From Punctularia strigosozonata HHB-11173 SS5 (lineage: Eukaryota; Basidiomycota; Agaricomycetes; Corticiales; Punctulariaceae): a stretch of DNA of 64,000 nucleotides. The notes under the pieces were generated by a model. The model saw only the letters and a program-made list of their open reading frames with translations, did no database searches and was not told where the DNA came from. Below are positions 47,745 through 59,753 of the stretch, piece by piece; positions within the stretch are counted from its first letter, which is position 1; every line of letters starts with the position of its first letter. Both the position numbers and the translations under genes were made by a program. The DNA is taken from positions 2,069,123-2,133,122 of the forward strand of contig NW_006767433.1 of assembly GCF_000264995.1 (NCBI RefSeq), in the 5' to 3' direction.

Positions 47745-49969
47745 TCATTCCGATTCCTCGTCCGAGTCGAGCAATCGTCCCCCGGGCATGCGTCTCCTTG
47801 CCTGTCTCTCAGCTGCCTCGTCCCTTGTCCTGGTAACCCAGTCCTCCAGACCATTCCGAGACATGAGTTGTGTCTTCGACATGCCTTTCCATTCATGCTG
47901 AGCCACGATGCTACCGCCCATGCGTCCTTCCCATCCCGCACTGAGAATGATTGGCTCCCGCGTGTGCCAGCTAACGTCACGAACGCATGTTGCTTGATTT
48001 CGTCGTCCACCCATCGGGTACTCTGGTCCTGAGGGATCGAATGACATGGGCATCGTCTTAGAGCGGTCCAAGATCTGCACGATACGTCCGTCAAGGCTCC
48101 ATATCTGGAATAAGAAATCAGCATGGACATGGCCGGAAACAAGGGAAGATATGTCGCACATGCACCAATCCATCACTTGAACCGGAATAGATATATTGTG
48201 ATCCGGTAGTTTCAGCGGGGCTGAAATGACATCGAATCAGAGTTCGAAGAACAGCGTGGCCGCGGTAGGTCATGACGCTGCAATCGTTCGGGTGCGCCGG
48301 GAAGCGTGGATTCGGGTAGTAGCCATACCTGGAAACGGTTGAGATATGGCATTGGTAGCACAGGAACGCGAAACTAACCGGTAGTCATAGTTCTTACATC
48401 CATAACTCTTCTGAGGCATGCGGTCAAATTCGGCACTGCTGCGCATCTTGCGCAAATCCCATAGTCTCAAAGCTGCGAAGTGATTGAGGAAACGTATCCA
48501 TCAATGGCCAGGTATATCTACCTTGATCCTTCCCATTGGATATGATATACCGACCGTCGCCCTTTGGTGCGACGTTTGTTATGCCTTCTGTGTGACCCAC
48601 GAGCACGCCAGCGGGCCTTTGGGATGACCCAAGAGACCGACGATCCCTGCTCTTGAGAATAAGTACCGTTCAAGTATGTAAGAAATCACCACCGACCAAA
48701 CTTTCAGAAATGTGTCGTCCGACGCACTGATGAGAACATTGCCAGAAGCCGTATCCGCCCAACAACAACTGTTCACGTCGTCGTCGTGCGCGTTGATTTT
48801 CACGGATCGTCGATCAGCGAGTAAATCATATACTCGAGGGACGTGAGCTGTGCGATTTCCGATGGACAGGCTACGCGCATACCAAAGATCTTTCCTGTGC
48901 CCCCCGCCACGATCTCATTTCCGTCTGCGGAAAACCTGCAGCTCCAAATCGCGACACGATCCTCCCAAGTCCAATCAACGGCTCTACTCCTACTGTCGGC
49001 GAAATTGATAGGAGTCTGGATGGGAGAGGAGTCACGCGTGTTGACCATGTATACGACAGGCGTGATCGACGAGTAGATCATGCTTGAGCAAATATCAATG
49101 CAGGTAGATCTCCGGTACTAAATAGACTTACCGTTCATTATCAGGGCTGAGATGAGAGTCCGTGATGGTCCACCGACCGGCATGCCCCTGAATCGTTTTG
49201 ATAACTTTCATACGGGTCTGATGTCCGGGGTCCAACTCATATTCACTACCTCGACGTCGGAATTGCGGCCCATGGTTCGGAAGGTGCTGTGATAATATTG
49301 ATGCAGTGTCATACACATGAAGACGAAAATCTGCAAGCAAATCAGTGGTTTTCAGGAGAAGACCTGCGATATGCAAGCACCTTGGCAACACGTATAGTAG
49401 AACGAGGAGTCTGCAGAGTACTGGCCGCAGTATATGTTAGCTTCATAGGAAGCTACGGCCACGCCATTGGAGTTTGGCACAAGCTCTTGCGCATACACTT
49501 CCCTGGGTGAAGGTCGCAGCCTCACTCGCCTATCTTCGAGTTCTCGGGACACGTTGCGTTGATTGCGCTGCCTTGACCTCAACTTAGGGCCGACCCGTCC
49601 AAAGTCACCGCTGCCAAGAAGACGCACACCGGCCTCCTGTGGTTCGCGGTGTGGTTGTGTCCAGGACGGCTGTGGTGGCGTAGTGGGTTGGGCATAGTAC
49701 TCATCATCGTCCTCGTCCTCGTCTTCTTCATTCAATGTCGAACTGGTGATGCCAAATAGACGAGCCAATGTGCTGAGAGGCACCTGGACCCGCGTTGTGT
49801 GGTCCTCCGCGTCGACTACCGAGTGAGTAGGCTGAGAGCCGGCCTGGCGATGAGTTTCTGCCTCCTCGAACAGTCCGGCGAGTTCCTCATCGTCAACAAC
49901 GATGTCGTCGTCGTCTCCATCCTCGCCTTCGTCCTCAAATGTGATCTCGTAGAGGTCATCGTCTGCCAT
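47745..49969 (-). CDS. DCAF11/LEC14B-like WD40 protein
   Basis: Putative substrate receptor of a CUL4-DDB1 ubiquitin ligase. The N-terminus is very acidic (ITFEDEGEDGDDDDIVVDDE). A DCAF11-type lead-in follows (SGDFGRVGPKL and the basic RPSPREVYAQELVPNSNGV), then about seven WD repeats: DFRLHVYDT, GRWTITDSHLSPDNERMIYS, WSCRFSADGNEIVAGGTG, INAHDDDVNSCCWAD with VLISASDDTFLKVWD, GHTEGITNV with NGKDQALRLWDLRKM, YIYSGSSDGLVHIWSLDGR, and a last repeat with VRDVSWHTREPIILSAGWEG. It ends LDSDEESE. Many short introns. Family naming rests on order and wording of the repeats as I remember them. Confidence 0.85.
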
Positions 49970-50228
49970 GTCCTGGTAGCGACGAGATATGGCTGATAGC
50001 TTAGAATACTTGGGATTGCTGAGTGAGCTCACGGCACCACGGCGGAGATACCTGCGGCATGACGAGTCCCGGACTAGGAATGAGGGTCACGTGCCTGACG
50101 GTGGCGGGAGCGCGCGAGTTGTTTGGATTGTGGCAATTGTGGCACACGGCTCTCGAGCTTGCTGTCCCGGTTCACCTCTTAAGTGCACCAGTGCTTTTTT
50201 ATCGCTGCTTGTCAGGGTACTGTTCTGG
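49970..50228. promoter_or_regulatory. Bidirectional promoter with CACGTG E-box (50088-50093)
   Basis: 259 bp shared by two divergent WD40 genes. Contains one TCACGTG near its middle; no clear TATA box. Coregulation is inferred from spacing only. Confidence 0.4.
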
Positions 50229-52529
50229 ATGACCATCGCGACACCTGTGATTTCGATCACTGCTGACGAGGTCAACTGCCTCATTCACGCTTACTTGGAG
50301 GACTCGGGTGACTCTTCAACGCTACCCACCCGCCCCGGCCGCTCGTGTTGATCTCCACTATTCCAGGGTTCATCCATAGTGCATTCTGCTTGCGAACAGA
50401 AGGCAGGCTAGATCAGACGCCATTGTACCGCAAACACATCCCAAGAGGGGAGCTTGTGGACTTACTTAGCAAAGCACTTCTCTATACCGAAGTCCAAGCA
50501 CATTGGCGAGGGGATACTCTGACGAGCAACTGCGTCGCGCCATTTTCCATACTTGATCATCACACCTGCTCCTTAGATTCGGCGCTATCATCGAAACCTA
50601 CTCGCCTTCCCCCAGTGCCGTCTAAAGCGGACTCTGTTCCCCCGCATCCCGAGAAGGATTCTATATTTCGGACCACAAACGGAGTATCTGAGAAGAGAAA
50701 GGCGCCAGAATCTATCTCTGACGAGGCAAGGACAGACAAAAGAGCGAAAGTGGACATGCAACCGGACTCGAAGGCTATGGAGAGTGCGTGCTCCTCGCCA
50801 GTCGGCACGATAACGTTTAATCAGTAGTGCAGCCCAGTCCGCATCCCGTCAGGCTCCGTCTGCTCAGATACCACCTGCGTCAGGGTCGTCGCTTAACGGT
50901 AATGGCGGGGGTCTGGTTTCCACTCAGAAGCTTGAACCACCCCCTGATCAGCCTGGTTCCGTGCGTTTGTTATCCGGTCATACTAGCGAGGTACGGCGAT
51001 TCCTTCTATTCCTGGGTTCCCGCTGAAAACGAATTATAGGTCTTTGTGTGCGCGTGGAATCCGGTACAGAAGGATATAGTTGCTTCGGGGTAAGTGAACT
51101 TCGATTTTCCGGCGACTGTGCAAAACAAATAGCTCGACACGCAGCTCGAGAGACGGCATGATCTACCTTTGGCGAGCTCCAGGTCCTGATCCAGTCACGG
51201 GATCTGTGCCGGCGGATCAGGAACCGCTGCGTGTGCAGTGTTATAACAGTGAAGAACCTATCCGAGGTACCGGACCGATGTCTGGTCGCGACTTGACAGC
51301 TTTGGATTGGAGTCCAGATGGACAACTATTGGCCGTAGGCTCCTTGGATAGGGTACTTCGCATCGTAACAGTTACGGGCGAAATATACTTTTCGCACGCA
51401 CAGCACCAGGTGAGTATTACAGTAGTCGTTTTGGGCAACATGCTACTGCACTCGAGCCTGATTTTCGTGGTGAGAAGGGGCCCGTTTTCGCTACGCGATT
51501 TTCCAAGTCTGGCAAGTGGCTGCTAACATCGAGCTTGGACGGCACAGCTTGCGTTTGGGACGTACAACAGAAGAAACTTCATCGACAGTTTAGATGCCAT
51601 GTAGGCAAGTCTTAATCCGATCCCGAATCACGCTTCCTTTGTCTCATGAATATCCTCAGATTGCTGTCTGGACGTTGAATGGTTGGATCAAGATCTGGAT
51701 ATGTTTGCAACCTGTGGCGCCGACAAGCTAATTCATATTATGCGCTTGAACGAACAGCGACCAATCAAGACACTTACGTAAGACGTTCACAGATCTTTGT
51801 ATGTATTGGTGGGGGCTTATTTTCCGTGCAGAGGCCATACAGACGAGATCAATCAAGTCAGGGTTAACGAGAGTGGAACACGACTTGCATCATGCTCGGA
51901 TGACCGAACAGCGCGCATATGGAACGTGGAATCGATAATCCATTCTTCGTCTGAGAGTAACGAGATCAATACCAGCACTGGAACAAAGACGGACTCGTTC
52001 ATCACCCTGCGTGGACACAAAAACAAAGTTAGTATCATCCGATGGTGTCCCAGACACACGCCTGGAGAATCAGAGCTCGTCGTGACGTAGGTCCTCGCTC
52101 GGATCTCTCAGCTGGTTGCTTCATAGTCTGCAGATCCGGATTCGACGGTACCGCACGCATATGGGATTCAACTTCCGGCGTCTGTTTGCGGACATTCTCG
52201 GAACATCAGAAACCTATATATGCATTGGAAGTCAGCCCAGACGGACGATGGATGTCCACAGGCGGGGGCGACTGTCGATTATGTTTTTATAGCCTTGAGG
52301 TTGGTTTTGATCGGTATTCCCGCCTTCCTTTGCTCACCCAAGTTTATAGAACAGGAAGAAGATTGCTGAGCGTAAATGGGTGTGGCAGCGCCCTTTCGAG
52401 CGCAAGCGTGGCGTGTTTGAAATTAGCTGGCAACAAGGTGATGGCGTGAACCGGATCGCAGTGGCTCTGGAATCGCGTGAAGTCGGCCTTGTTGATCTCA
52501 ATCGAGTCGGTGCATTGCAAGCACCGTAG
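50229..52529 (+). CDS. TBL1/Sif2-like LisH-WD40 corepressor subunit
   Basis: Homologue of TBL1XR1/Sif2, the WD40 scaffold of histone-deacetylase corepressors (SMRT/NCoR in animals, Set3C in yeast). The N-terminus is the LisH dimerisation motif (VNCLIHAYLEDSGFIHSAF). A linker with a basic EKRKAPES/DKRAKVD nuclear-signal-like patch follows, then eight WD blades: RLLSGHTSEVFVCAWNP, GRDLTALDWSPDGQLLAVGS, GPVFATRFSKSGKWLLTSSL with DGTACVWD, MFATCGADKLIHIMRL, GHTDEINQVRVNESGTRLAS with CSDDRTARIWN, LRGHKNKVSIIRWCP, SGFDGTARIWDSTSG and VSPDGRWMSTGGGD. The last exon carries NRKKIAERKWVWQRPFE. Stop at 52527. Complete. Confidence 0.88.
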
Positions 52530-52701
52530 CATCTGCTGTGCCTTGGTCTTTGAATATGTTCGGTTCGAAGGATATCTTTATTCGTTGTGTATTGCATTGC
52601 ATGTATCACTACCGATTTAGGCGGCGTACCGTTGGGACTAGTCTCATGAAGGGTACAATGAAGGCCTGGCAGTTGCAGTGTACGCCAGCAATGTACAGAC
52701 A

Positions 52702-54506
52702 CTATGAAGACCAGAGGTCCACAGTTTTCGGCGGTTGATCTGCGACAAACATTGACAGAAAGTCATGCACAAGATCAGCAGCTGCAATGCCGGTTATCTC
52801 AGCTGTTCAAACCCAAGAAAAGTGGATCTTAGTTTCGGAGCAAAGCTGCATCCACGTCGGTCTGCTCACCGTGATCGTAAGCGGGCGCAACTTCCACGAT
52901 GTCCGCCCCTCTAGACAAGGGCCGTCAGTTTTTACGTAGCAATCATGAGCGAATGCGTACACAAAGTTGAGCCCAGCAAGTCCTCGAACGATGCGCTTCA
53001 CCTCCCGCATGGTCCATCCACCAGCTTCGGGTGTGCCGGCTAGAGGCGTTAAAATTCAACTTCCGTCACTTACGTCTTTATACCATAACTCACTTGCTGG
53101 TGCCAGACCGGGATCTACAACATCAATATCCAGACTTTAAATGGTTCAAGAGTCGGTCCTCAGCCAAGCGATCCTATGTCAGGCAACTAACCTCAGGTAC
53201 ACAGGTGTATCGCCAACACGCTCACGTATACGCGAAATTATTGCCGGAATACCGTAGTCGTCAATGTCGTCCGTAGAGATGATCTAATGTACTGTGAGCT
53301 CTTCAACATGCTCGTCCGTCCGCGGGTAAGTGCTGACCTGAAAACCGGTATTCTTGTCATGCTCAAAGTCACCAGGGCCCTGAGAGGAGATAAAAATGGG
53401 GAAGTTGAAAGGCACGCATAGATCGCCAATCTTGCTAACTCACCGCGAACTTGCAACGAATACCGCCGTGAATACTATGATTACTGAGGAGCCCCTCTTC
53501 TCGAGCGATGTGGAAGAACGATCCATGTGTGATGCGTGATTGTGCCGTATCGGAACCTGGATAGTCTAAAACAGGACATGAAGAGGTGAACAAGAGCAAC
53601 GGGCTTGGCTATAGCTGGCCTCACTTCCGGGTATAACTGTAGTCAATTGTCAACCAAAGGTCGTTGATAATATTATACACTGACTGGACCATGTGTCTAG
53701 GTGGGCATCAAAGTGGATAACCGAAATCGGCCCATATTTTTTGTACAGTGACCGGAGGATACCGAGAACGATAGTGTGATCGCCGCCGAGCGTAATGATG
53801 CGCGGATGAGGTGTGTGATCCAAAGACAATGAGCGAGTGATGTTCATTGCGCGAGACATAACAGTCCCATCAGAATGCACAGTGCCAATAGATCTCGACA
53901 ATAGTGTCGTGTAAGCAGTTTCCATCTGGTCCACGGCGAGAGCATTGTCGAATGGACTAATCTGGGAAGATGAAGGTATGTCTCAAACGAGTTCAGACCA
54001 AGCAGCGTCGTAGTGTACTAACAGGCACGTCACCACAATCGAGAATTCGCGCGCCGTCCTCGTAAGGGTTGTTGCTCCAAGAAAGAGTATATCCGCGGGT
54101 TGTGCGCTGCCTCCTGCTTCCACTGCGAATTGCGTAGGGCCCGAACCGGGCTCCAGGGCGGTAACTGACGGCGGTGTCGAACTGTCGGTAAACGCGGCAT
54201 GGTTCTTCTCAGCCAGAGAACACGGAAACCAGGTGACAGCTCTACCGGCATGCCCAAGATCGCGATATCGAACGTTTGCGAGACGTCCTCGAGGCATTTT
54301 GCGTATGGTATGTGTGAGAAGGACAACGGCCCGGAGAACGCATTGTCGACCTGAGGGCCATATTTATCCAGCCAAGTTTGTTCTTTCGTGTTGACCCAGG
54401 ACGGCTCTACATGATGGTGTTCGCCATGCCCGCCGAAGTGATGCTGGGCGTTGTGTGCCGCCACGAAGAGAGGGAAAGTCAAGGACAGGAGCTCGAAGTA
54501 CTTCAT
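52702..54506 (-). CDS. Secreted agmatinase-like ureohydrolase
   Basis: Ureohydrolase superfamily (agmatine or a related guanidino compound to putrescine-like product plus urea). Binuclear Mn motifs: [18 protein letters not shown] and the [13 protein letters not shown]-type motif further on; also YRPGARFGP-type and DCGDVPISPFDN segments. The C-terminal exons give [20 protein letters not shown], then [17 protein letters not shown] and [10 protein letters not shown]. Unusually it begins with a signal peptide ([20 protein letters not shown]) and a His-rich stretch ([11 protein letters not shown]), so it is exported. The intron after NFV (donor GTACGC, not the earlier GTGTAC) keeps the frame. Fungal secreted agmatinase-type proteins exist; actual substrate is not known. 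Confidence 0.88.
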
Positions 54507-54897
54507 GTTGGTGGTGATGAAGGAGCAGGTGTGTGAGGCGATCCCCAGGAATTGCTTATCTTATAGGTGACTGGGAAGGAAGACACCCAGGCCCGGGCGT
54601 CCTTGGTAGGTACCTATTGCCTTCGGCACGGTTTGGTGTACGTTTGGTTTACCCGCGAACTGCGTCCATGAATATACCCCGCGATTCCCCTAAGACAGAG
54701 CGATTGAAAGCGATTTGCAGAACTGCTACAAGCACATATGCACATGCGTATGCACGTGTCCAACTCCAAGAGCGGCTTGAAGAGCCTGAGCGGTGTGAAC
54801 GCGGGCCGACGGGCGGTACACGATCGGCGTGCACGCGTACACGTAGAGCCACATCATTCAGGTCCTCGCTCACAAGCGCGCCTGACCATTGCCCGCG
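54507..54897. promoter_or_regulatory. Bidirectional promoter region (ureohydrolase / SLY1)
   Basis: 391 bp between divergent start codons. Has an alternating run around 54735-54758 with CATATG and GCACGTG, i.e. one CACGTG at 54753-54758. No TATA box is obvious. Confidence 0.35.
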
Positions 54898-57504
54898 ATG
54901 ACCAGTGTCGCGAAGCCGGTATGTTGTCGAGTATACAGCTCGATACGCGGTGCTGATCACATTGCGGGCGGTGTAGGCAATAGCGGCCGCGAACGGGCTG
55001 CAGCAGGAGCAGACAACGGCGCTCCTCACTCTCCTGAACCTCAATAATCCTCCAGAGCCAGACTTCAATCCTCTCGCGTCCGGATCCTCGGGGAAAACGT
55101 CTGGCGGCTCTGCAATACAGATACCAGCTGCAACTGGTCCGCCGGTCTGGAAGGTCCTCGTACTAGACCAGCAGACACAGGACGTCCTTGCTACTGTGCT
55201 ACGCGTCCAGGACTTGCGAGATGTCGGTGTAACACTACACGTGTACGTTTCTTTCCCCAACCTGAACGTGTTTGGATGTGTCTGATTGTGTTACAGGCAG
55301 CTTCATTCTGCTCGTCCCGCGCTTCCCGATGTTCCCGCCGTGTACTTCGTTTCGCCCACGCTCGCTAACATCAAGCGTATAGCGGAGGACCTGGACAAGG
55401 GTCTTTACGAGACGTTCCACCTCAACTTTGTGGAGCCTGTATCACGAGCTCTACTGGAAGAGCTTGCTGCTATGGTCGCAAGGGACGGCACAGGGGAACT
55501 GATTAAACAAGTGAGCGATATGCCGTACTGGTAGCAAAGTGAATATATTGACTCGCGTGTGGCAGGTGCTGGACCAGTATCTATCATTCATTTGCCCTTC
55601 ATCTTCTCTCTTCTCCCTTCTTCCTCCTCCGAAACCTGAGCATTCGCAATCCGCCGCGCCTTTTCCCCCCGCACAATCCACCAGCTATCACATCCTCAAC
55701 TCACCACGGTCAACTGAACAAGAAATAGAAGCCGAAATTGAACGAATAGCTACTGGGCTATTCAGCGTGGTTGCGACAACAGGCATGTAGCTTAACGTCG
55801 AGTATACACGTTAATGTTCATCGCTTGGGACCTAGGTCACGTTCCTGTTATCCGCGCACCGAAAGGAAACGCTGCCGAGACCGTCGCGAAACGTCTAGAG
55901 CAGAAAATCCGCGACGCCATACTCTCTGCAGCTCGCGCACCGCCAGGAACAACCACTTTATTCTCTCAGGATGCCACGGGCCTTTCCAATCTGCAACGAC
56001 CACGTCAGTTACTTTCTTGTACCGACTGACCCATCGTGCTGATGCGAGTTTTATTAGTTCTCCTAATCTTAGACCGCAATGTTGACTTGGTGACAATGCT
56101 TTCACACGGGTGGACTTACCAAGCTCTCGTTTCTGATTGCTTGGAAATCAAACTAAACCGTGTCACGGTGCCGAATCCCGAAGGACAAGCGAAAGGCAAG
56201 AAATCCTACGATTTGGACTCGAAGGACTTCTTCTGGTCAAAGAATGCGGCGAATCCGTTCCCCCAGGTTGCGGAAGACATCGACACGGAACTGAACCGGT
56301 ATAAGATGGACGCAGCAGAGATCACCCGTAGCACGGGTGTCAGTGATATGGGTGATATTGCACAGATGTACGCACACATGCGTGGGTGACATGGACGCCA
56401 TATGCTTATGTCTATCTAGGGACCTTTCTTCCAACGCCGCACACTTGAAGACCGCGATCACGGCGCTCCCAGAGCTAACAGCACGGAAGGCCACTCTGGA
56501 TACGCATATGAACATCGCGACCGCGTTATTAGAGCAAATAAAAACTCGTGGCCTGGACGAGTTATTTTCCAAGGAGGAGGCTGTTACAAAACAGGTGAGG
56601 ACAATCCAATGACGGATAATACAAGGGAGATCGAGGAGGAGGGATTGCAGACCTGTCGGCTCCCCCCCTCATCTATGCACCCGCGCTGTAGGCACGAATA
56701 ACATCACTGACCAACGAGCCCAGACTGTCGCTACTATACTACAACACTTGCGGGCCCCTGAAGGCGATGCCCATCCCACACCCGCCGACAAACTGCGCCT
56801 CGTTCTCGTCTTTTACCTCTCCTTACCAGACGGCGCAATCTCTAAAGAGGACGTCGCTGAGCTCGAGAAGGAGTTGAAGAATGCAGGCGCGGACGTTGCA
56901 GCTTTCGAGTACGTGCGGAAGACTCGTGAGATCTCTCGCATAACGATGTCCGTCCCTGCGGCGGGAGGTTCTTCTACCCCAATGCTTGGCTCTGGTCCAC
57001 AAGGTGGCGAGTTCTTCAGGGGTTTCAGTGCCTTGGGAAATCAGGTATGCGTCCCTTGTCCCCCTTCATGTTGGTATGCTCAAATCTGTCCAGGTTACGA
57101 ACCGACTCGGTAACGTTGGTGGACTCAATAACCTTATATCCGGCGTCAAGAACTTCCTGCCTGTCAACAAGTTATGCCCGGTGACGAGGCTCACGGAAGC
57201 GCTCATGGACTCGTCGGCAGCCTCCAACCAGTCGTTGCAGGAGACCGACGACTACATCCTCCTTGATCCTCGCGCTCCACGAAGCGCGAATGTCGGGATG
57301 CCCGGCGGGCCCGCCGCGAGGCCGAGGCGCATGGCGTTTGGGGAGGGCATCGTGTTTGTCGTGGGTGGCGCAGGCTACGTCGAATACGGCAATGTGGAAG
57401 AGTGGGCCAAGCGAACCGGTAAGCGCGTCACCTACGGTGGCACGGAGATCTTGGACCCGGGGGGATTCTTGTCCATCTTGACGGAGCTGGGCAACGCGCC
57501 CTAG
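54898..57504 (+). CDS. SLY1: Sec1/Munc18 protein Sly1 (ER-Golgi SNARE regulator)
   Basis: SM protein that binds the syntaxin Sed5 and promotes ER-Golgi fusion. First exon (54898-54921, 24 nt) codes MTSVAKPA; the next holds [18 protein letters not shown]. Sec1 domain landmarks: [47 protein letters not shown]-type region ([18 protein letters not shown]), [51 protein letters not shown], and the C-terminal [17 protein letters not shown] plus [16 protein letters not shown]. The spacing of SxGG and DR motifs matches SCFD1/Sly1 and not Sec1 or Vps45. About 700 aa, complete, with introns near 55250, 55515, 55790, 56010, 56380, 56600 and 57040. Confidence 0.93.
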
Positions 57505-57619
57505 GCATACAATTACTGGGCATTGGCTACACGCTTTCGTATTATTCTACATGACTGGAAGGATAGAGCGGAGAGCGAAAGCAATTGCTATTAAAAGATG
57601 GTATGAGCGAGTGGTAAGA

Positions 57620-58881
57620 TTACTTTTTCCGGCTTCCACCTCCCATTGCGAGGATCTGCACCAGACGGATGCTGTAATGAATCTGTCAGCGGAGCAAAGG
57701 AAGATTATGGTAATAGTGCTGATACTCACAAAATATTGATCATGTCAAGCTCCAGGCTGATAGATTCCCGTAGTGGGTCCCGAGGAATGGCACCAGTCTC
57801 AGCCATACGAGCATGCTGCAATATCTTTTGCGTACTAGAGGCAACGAGTAAGTGGCATATCATATAGTTGAGCTAATTTTCACGTACTCGTAAAGTACGA
57901 ATCCGCTGAAGACGGCGAGCCCGCCATAGAGCGAAATAGACTCAGCGATAGCCAGACCGCGCAGACCAAGGGGCAGGGCCATAGGCGCAAGGGAACTGAG
58001 CGCAACGACGGTTACGCCAGCAAGGAGCGGGCCGCCCATGTAAAGGTAGGTGTTGTTCTTAGCGGTGGCACCGACATAAGAGAGCGAACCGACGACGCCA
58101 CACGTGTATAGTGCAGCTCGGGACAGGATCGCCGGACTGAAGAAGAAGAGTGGGCTGAGCGTCGCTGCCTGACAGGCGTTGAATCCCTGTATGCCAACCT
58201 ACTGTTTAGTAACAATAGACTGGTGGGTCGGTATGGAGATGATACGCACAAGCCAAAAGGCATGTTTGAGAACCGTGCTTTCAGGAGGGGTATACATGAC
58301 ACCCATCATGGTCCCGATGCTGCCCACAAGGCTGACGCCAAGGACAACCCAGGGGTTGGCCGCCATCATCCTTACGGCGAAGCCATTGCGGAAGAGGCCA
58401 CGGGCGACAAGCGCGGTCAGCCCGAGTCCGCCGCCGGTGTACATGAAGCTCTCGTGCAGGTAAGACTGTTCCGCAAGCGAAAGGCCGTCATGAGTCTCGC
58501 GATTGAGAAACCAGTTGATCCCGACAGTTGCACCGGCTACAGTACCCTGTGGACTGGTCAGTAACAGGATGGTCGCGTGCGGCCAGGTATACGCACCGCC
58601 GTGATGAAGAACTTGCGCCAGGCCTCCTGCTGCGATGGCCGCGAAACAACCGGCGTCGAGTCTGTCATGATCGTGCGGGCATTCTTCGAGAAGGTTGAAG
58701 GTAGGCTCTGTCCTGTCTGCTGTTTGGCTGCGTTGGCGAATAACAGAACGTTGACGGTGGGTCGCGCATGACTGAAGATACGAGAGGACTGGGAGAAGGC
58801 GCGGGAAACACCTGCGTTGTGTAAACAGCGACTGGATGTGGAGATAGGCCGGCTGAGAGACGCAAACGCTGTCTTGAGCAT
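57620..58881 (-). CDS. Mitochondrial Bax-inhibitor-1-family protein (GHITM/MICS1-like)
   Basis: Inner-membrane protein of the TMBIM family; animal GHITM/TMBIM5 supports cristae organisation and Ca2+/H+ exchange. Presequence-like start (MLKTAFASLSRPISTSSRCL, basic, no acids). About seven or eight helices: GTVAGATVGINWF, ESFMYTGGGLGLTALVARGL, VLGVSLVGSIGTMMGVMY, GFNACQAATLSPLFFF, SRAALYTCGVVGSLSYVGAT, LLAGVTVVALSSLAPMALP, and YGGLAVFSGFVLYDTQKILQ, ending DMINIF with IRLVQILAMGGGSRKK. The acidic residue usually in BI-1's helix 7 (DTQKI) is present. Last intron (57675-57720 area) uses an acceptor that gives FIRLVQ. Orientation minus; stop at 57620. Confidence 0.88.
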
Positions 58882-59363
58882 CGTCTAGTCGAAGGGGATG
58901 TCGATAGGGCAGGAGTCCGTCAGGCAAGTAGCGTCAGGCGAGCGAGCTTATTGAATCGGAAGAGGGGGTGATGCAATGCCTCGGCCGGCATACCCCGGTC
59001 GCTTCCCACGCTCACATACTGACACCTCCGGAACTTCGTAGAAATCACTGGCAGGCCGCAGCGAGCTCAGGTGTCAACCCAGTCGCGTTCATACTTAGAT
59101 CATGACCACACCCTTGCCAGCGCGAGTGTGGGTATCGGAGATGAGAACCCTACATCCGACCATGAATGTCCGAAATGGCCTGCACTTCTGGCCTCTTGAA
59201 CCCGGTATGCTGACGCATTTGTGCTATCAAATCCTCGTGACACAATCTAGGATACACAGTCTAAGCGCTATTGTACATGCTCAGTATGATCACGATAATT
59301 ACACCAATAACCCTATTCTTCACGAACCCGATAAACCAAATGGGCATGACGCAGCTGCAACGG
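58882..59363. other. Intergenic region
   Basis: Upstream region of the GHITM-like gene, downstream of the weak minus-strand ORF. No recognised gene. Confidence 0.3.
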
Positions 59364-59753
59364 TCAGGATGATGGTTGCGAGTAGAACGGCTCGCCTATG
59401 GTGAAGTGGACGCTGTCGCCTTCGCCCAGTGTGAGACGCACTGGGAGGCGAGGGTCGATCCGTACCGGCGCGCTGTTCCCGACGAAAAAGTCGCCACGGG
59501 TGAAATTGCGCGTGATGGCAGCAGCCTCCTCCTCCGTCAGCGGCCGGGGCCGTTTGGTAGGCCGGTAGGGAGTGCTGTTTGAGGAGGAGGGGGCGGCATT
59601 GAAAGTGTTTGTGGAGTATTCGTAGTATTGGCCTTGAGGTGTGAGGGGTTGCATAGGCGGTGGCGGCGGCGCCGACGGGTACTGCAGCGGAGGCCCATAG
59701 GGAGCAGCAGCTGCGGAGAAAGCTGCCACGACCGGAGTGAGACGCGTTACCAT
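59364..59753 (-). CDS. Weak Pro-rich hypothetical ORF
   Basis: 129 aa, Pro/Ala-rich N-terminal half (PPPPPMQPLTPQGQYYEY) with an NLS-like RPTKRPRPLTEEEAAAI, then a more ordered VRIDPRLPVRLTLGEGDS end. It is a plausible protein but I know no family. An upstream exon is possible through a GTAACG donor near 59752 (Met near 59770) joining at 59715. The GC-rich setting makes chance ORFs common. Confidence 0.35.
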   Translation of the reverse strand: MVTRLTPVVAAFSAAAAPYGPPLQYPSAPPPPPMQPLTPQGQYYEYSTNTFNAAPSSSNSTPYRPTKRPRPLTEEEAAAITRNFTRGDFFVGNSAPVRIDPRLPVRLTLGEGDSVHFTIGEPFYSQPSS

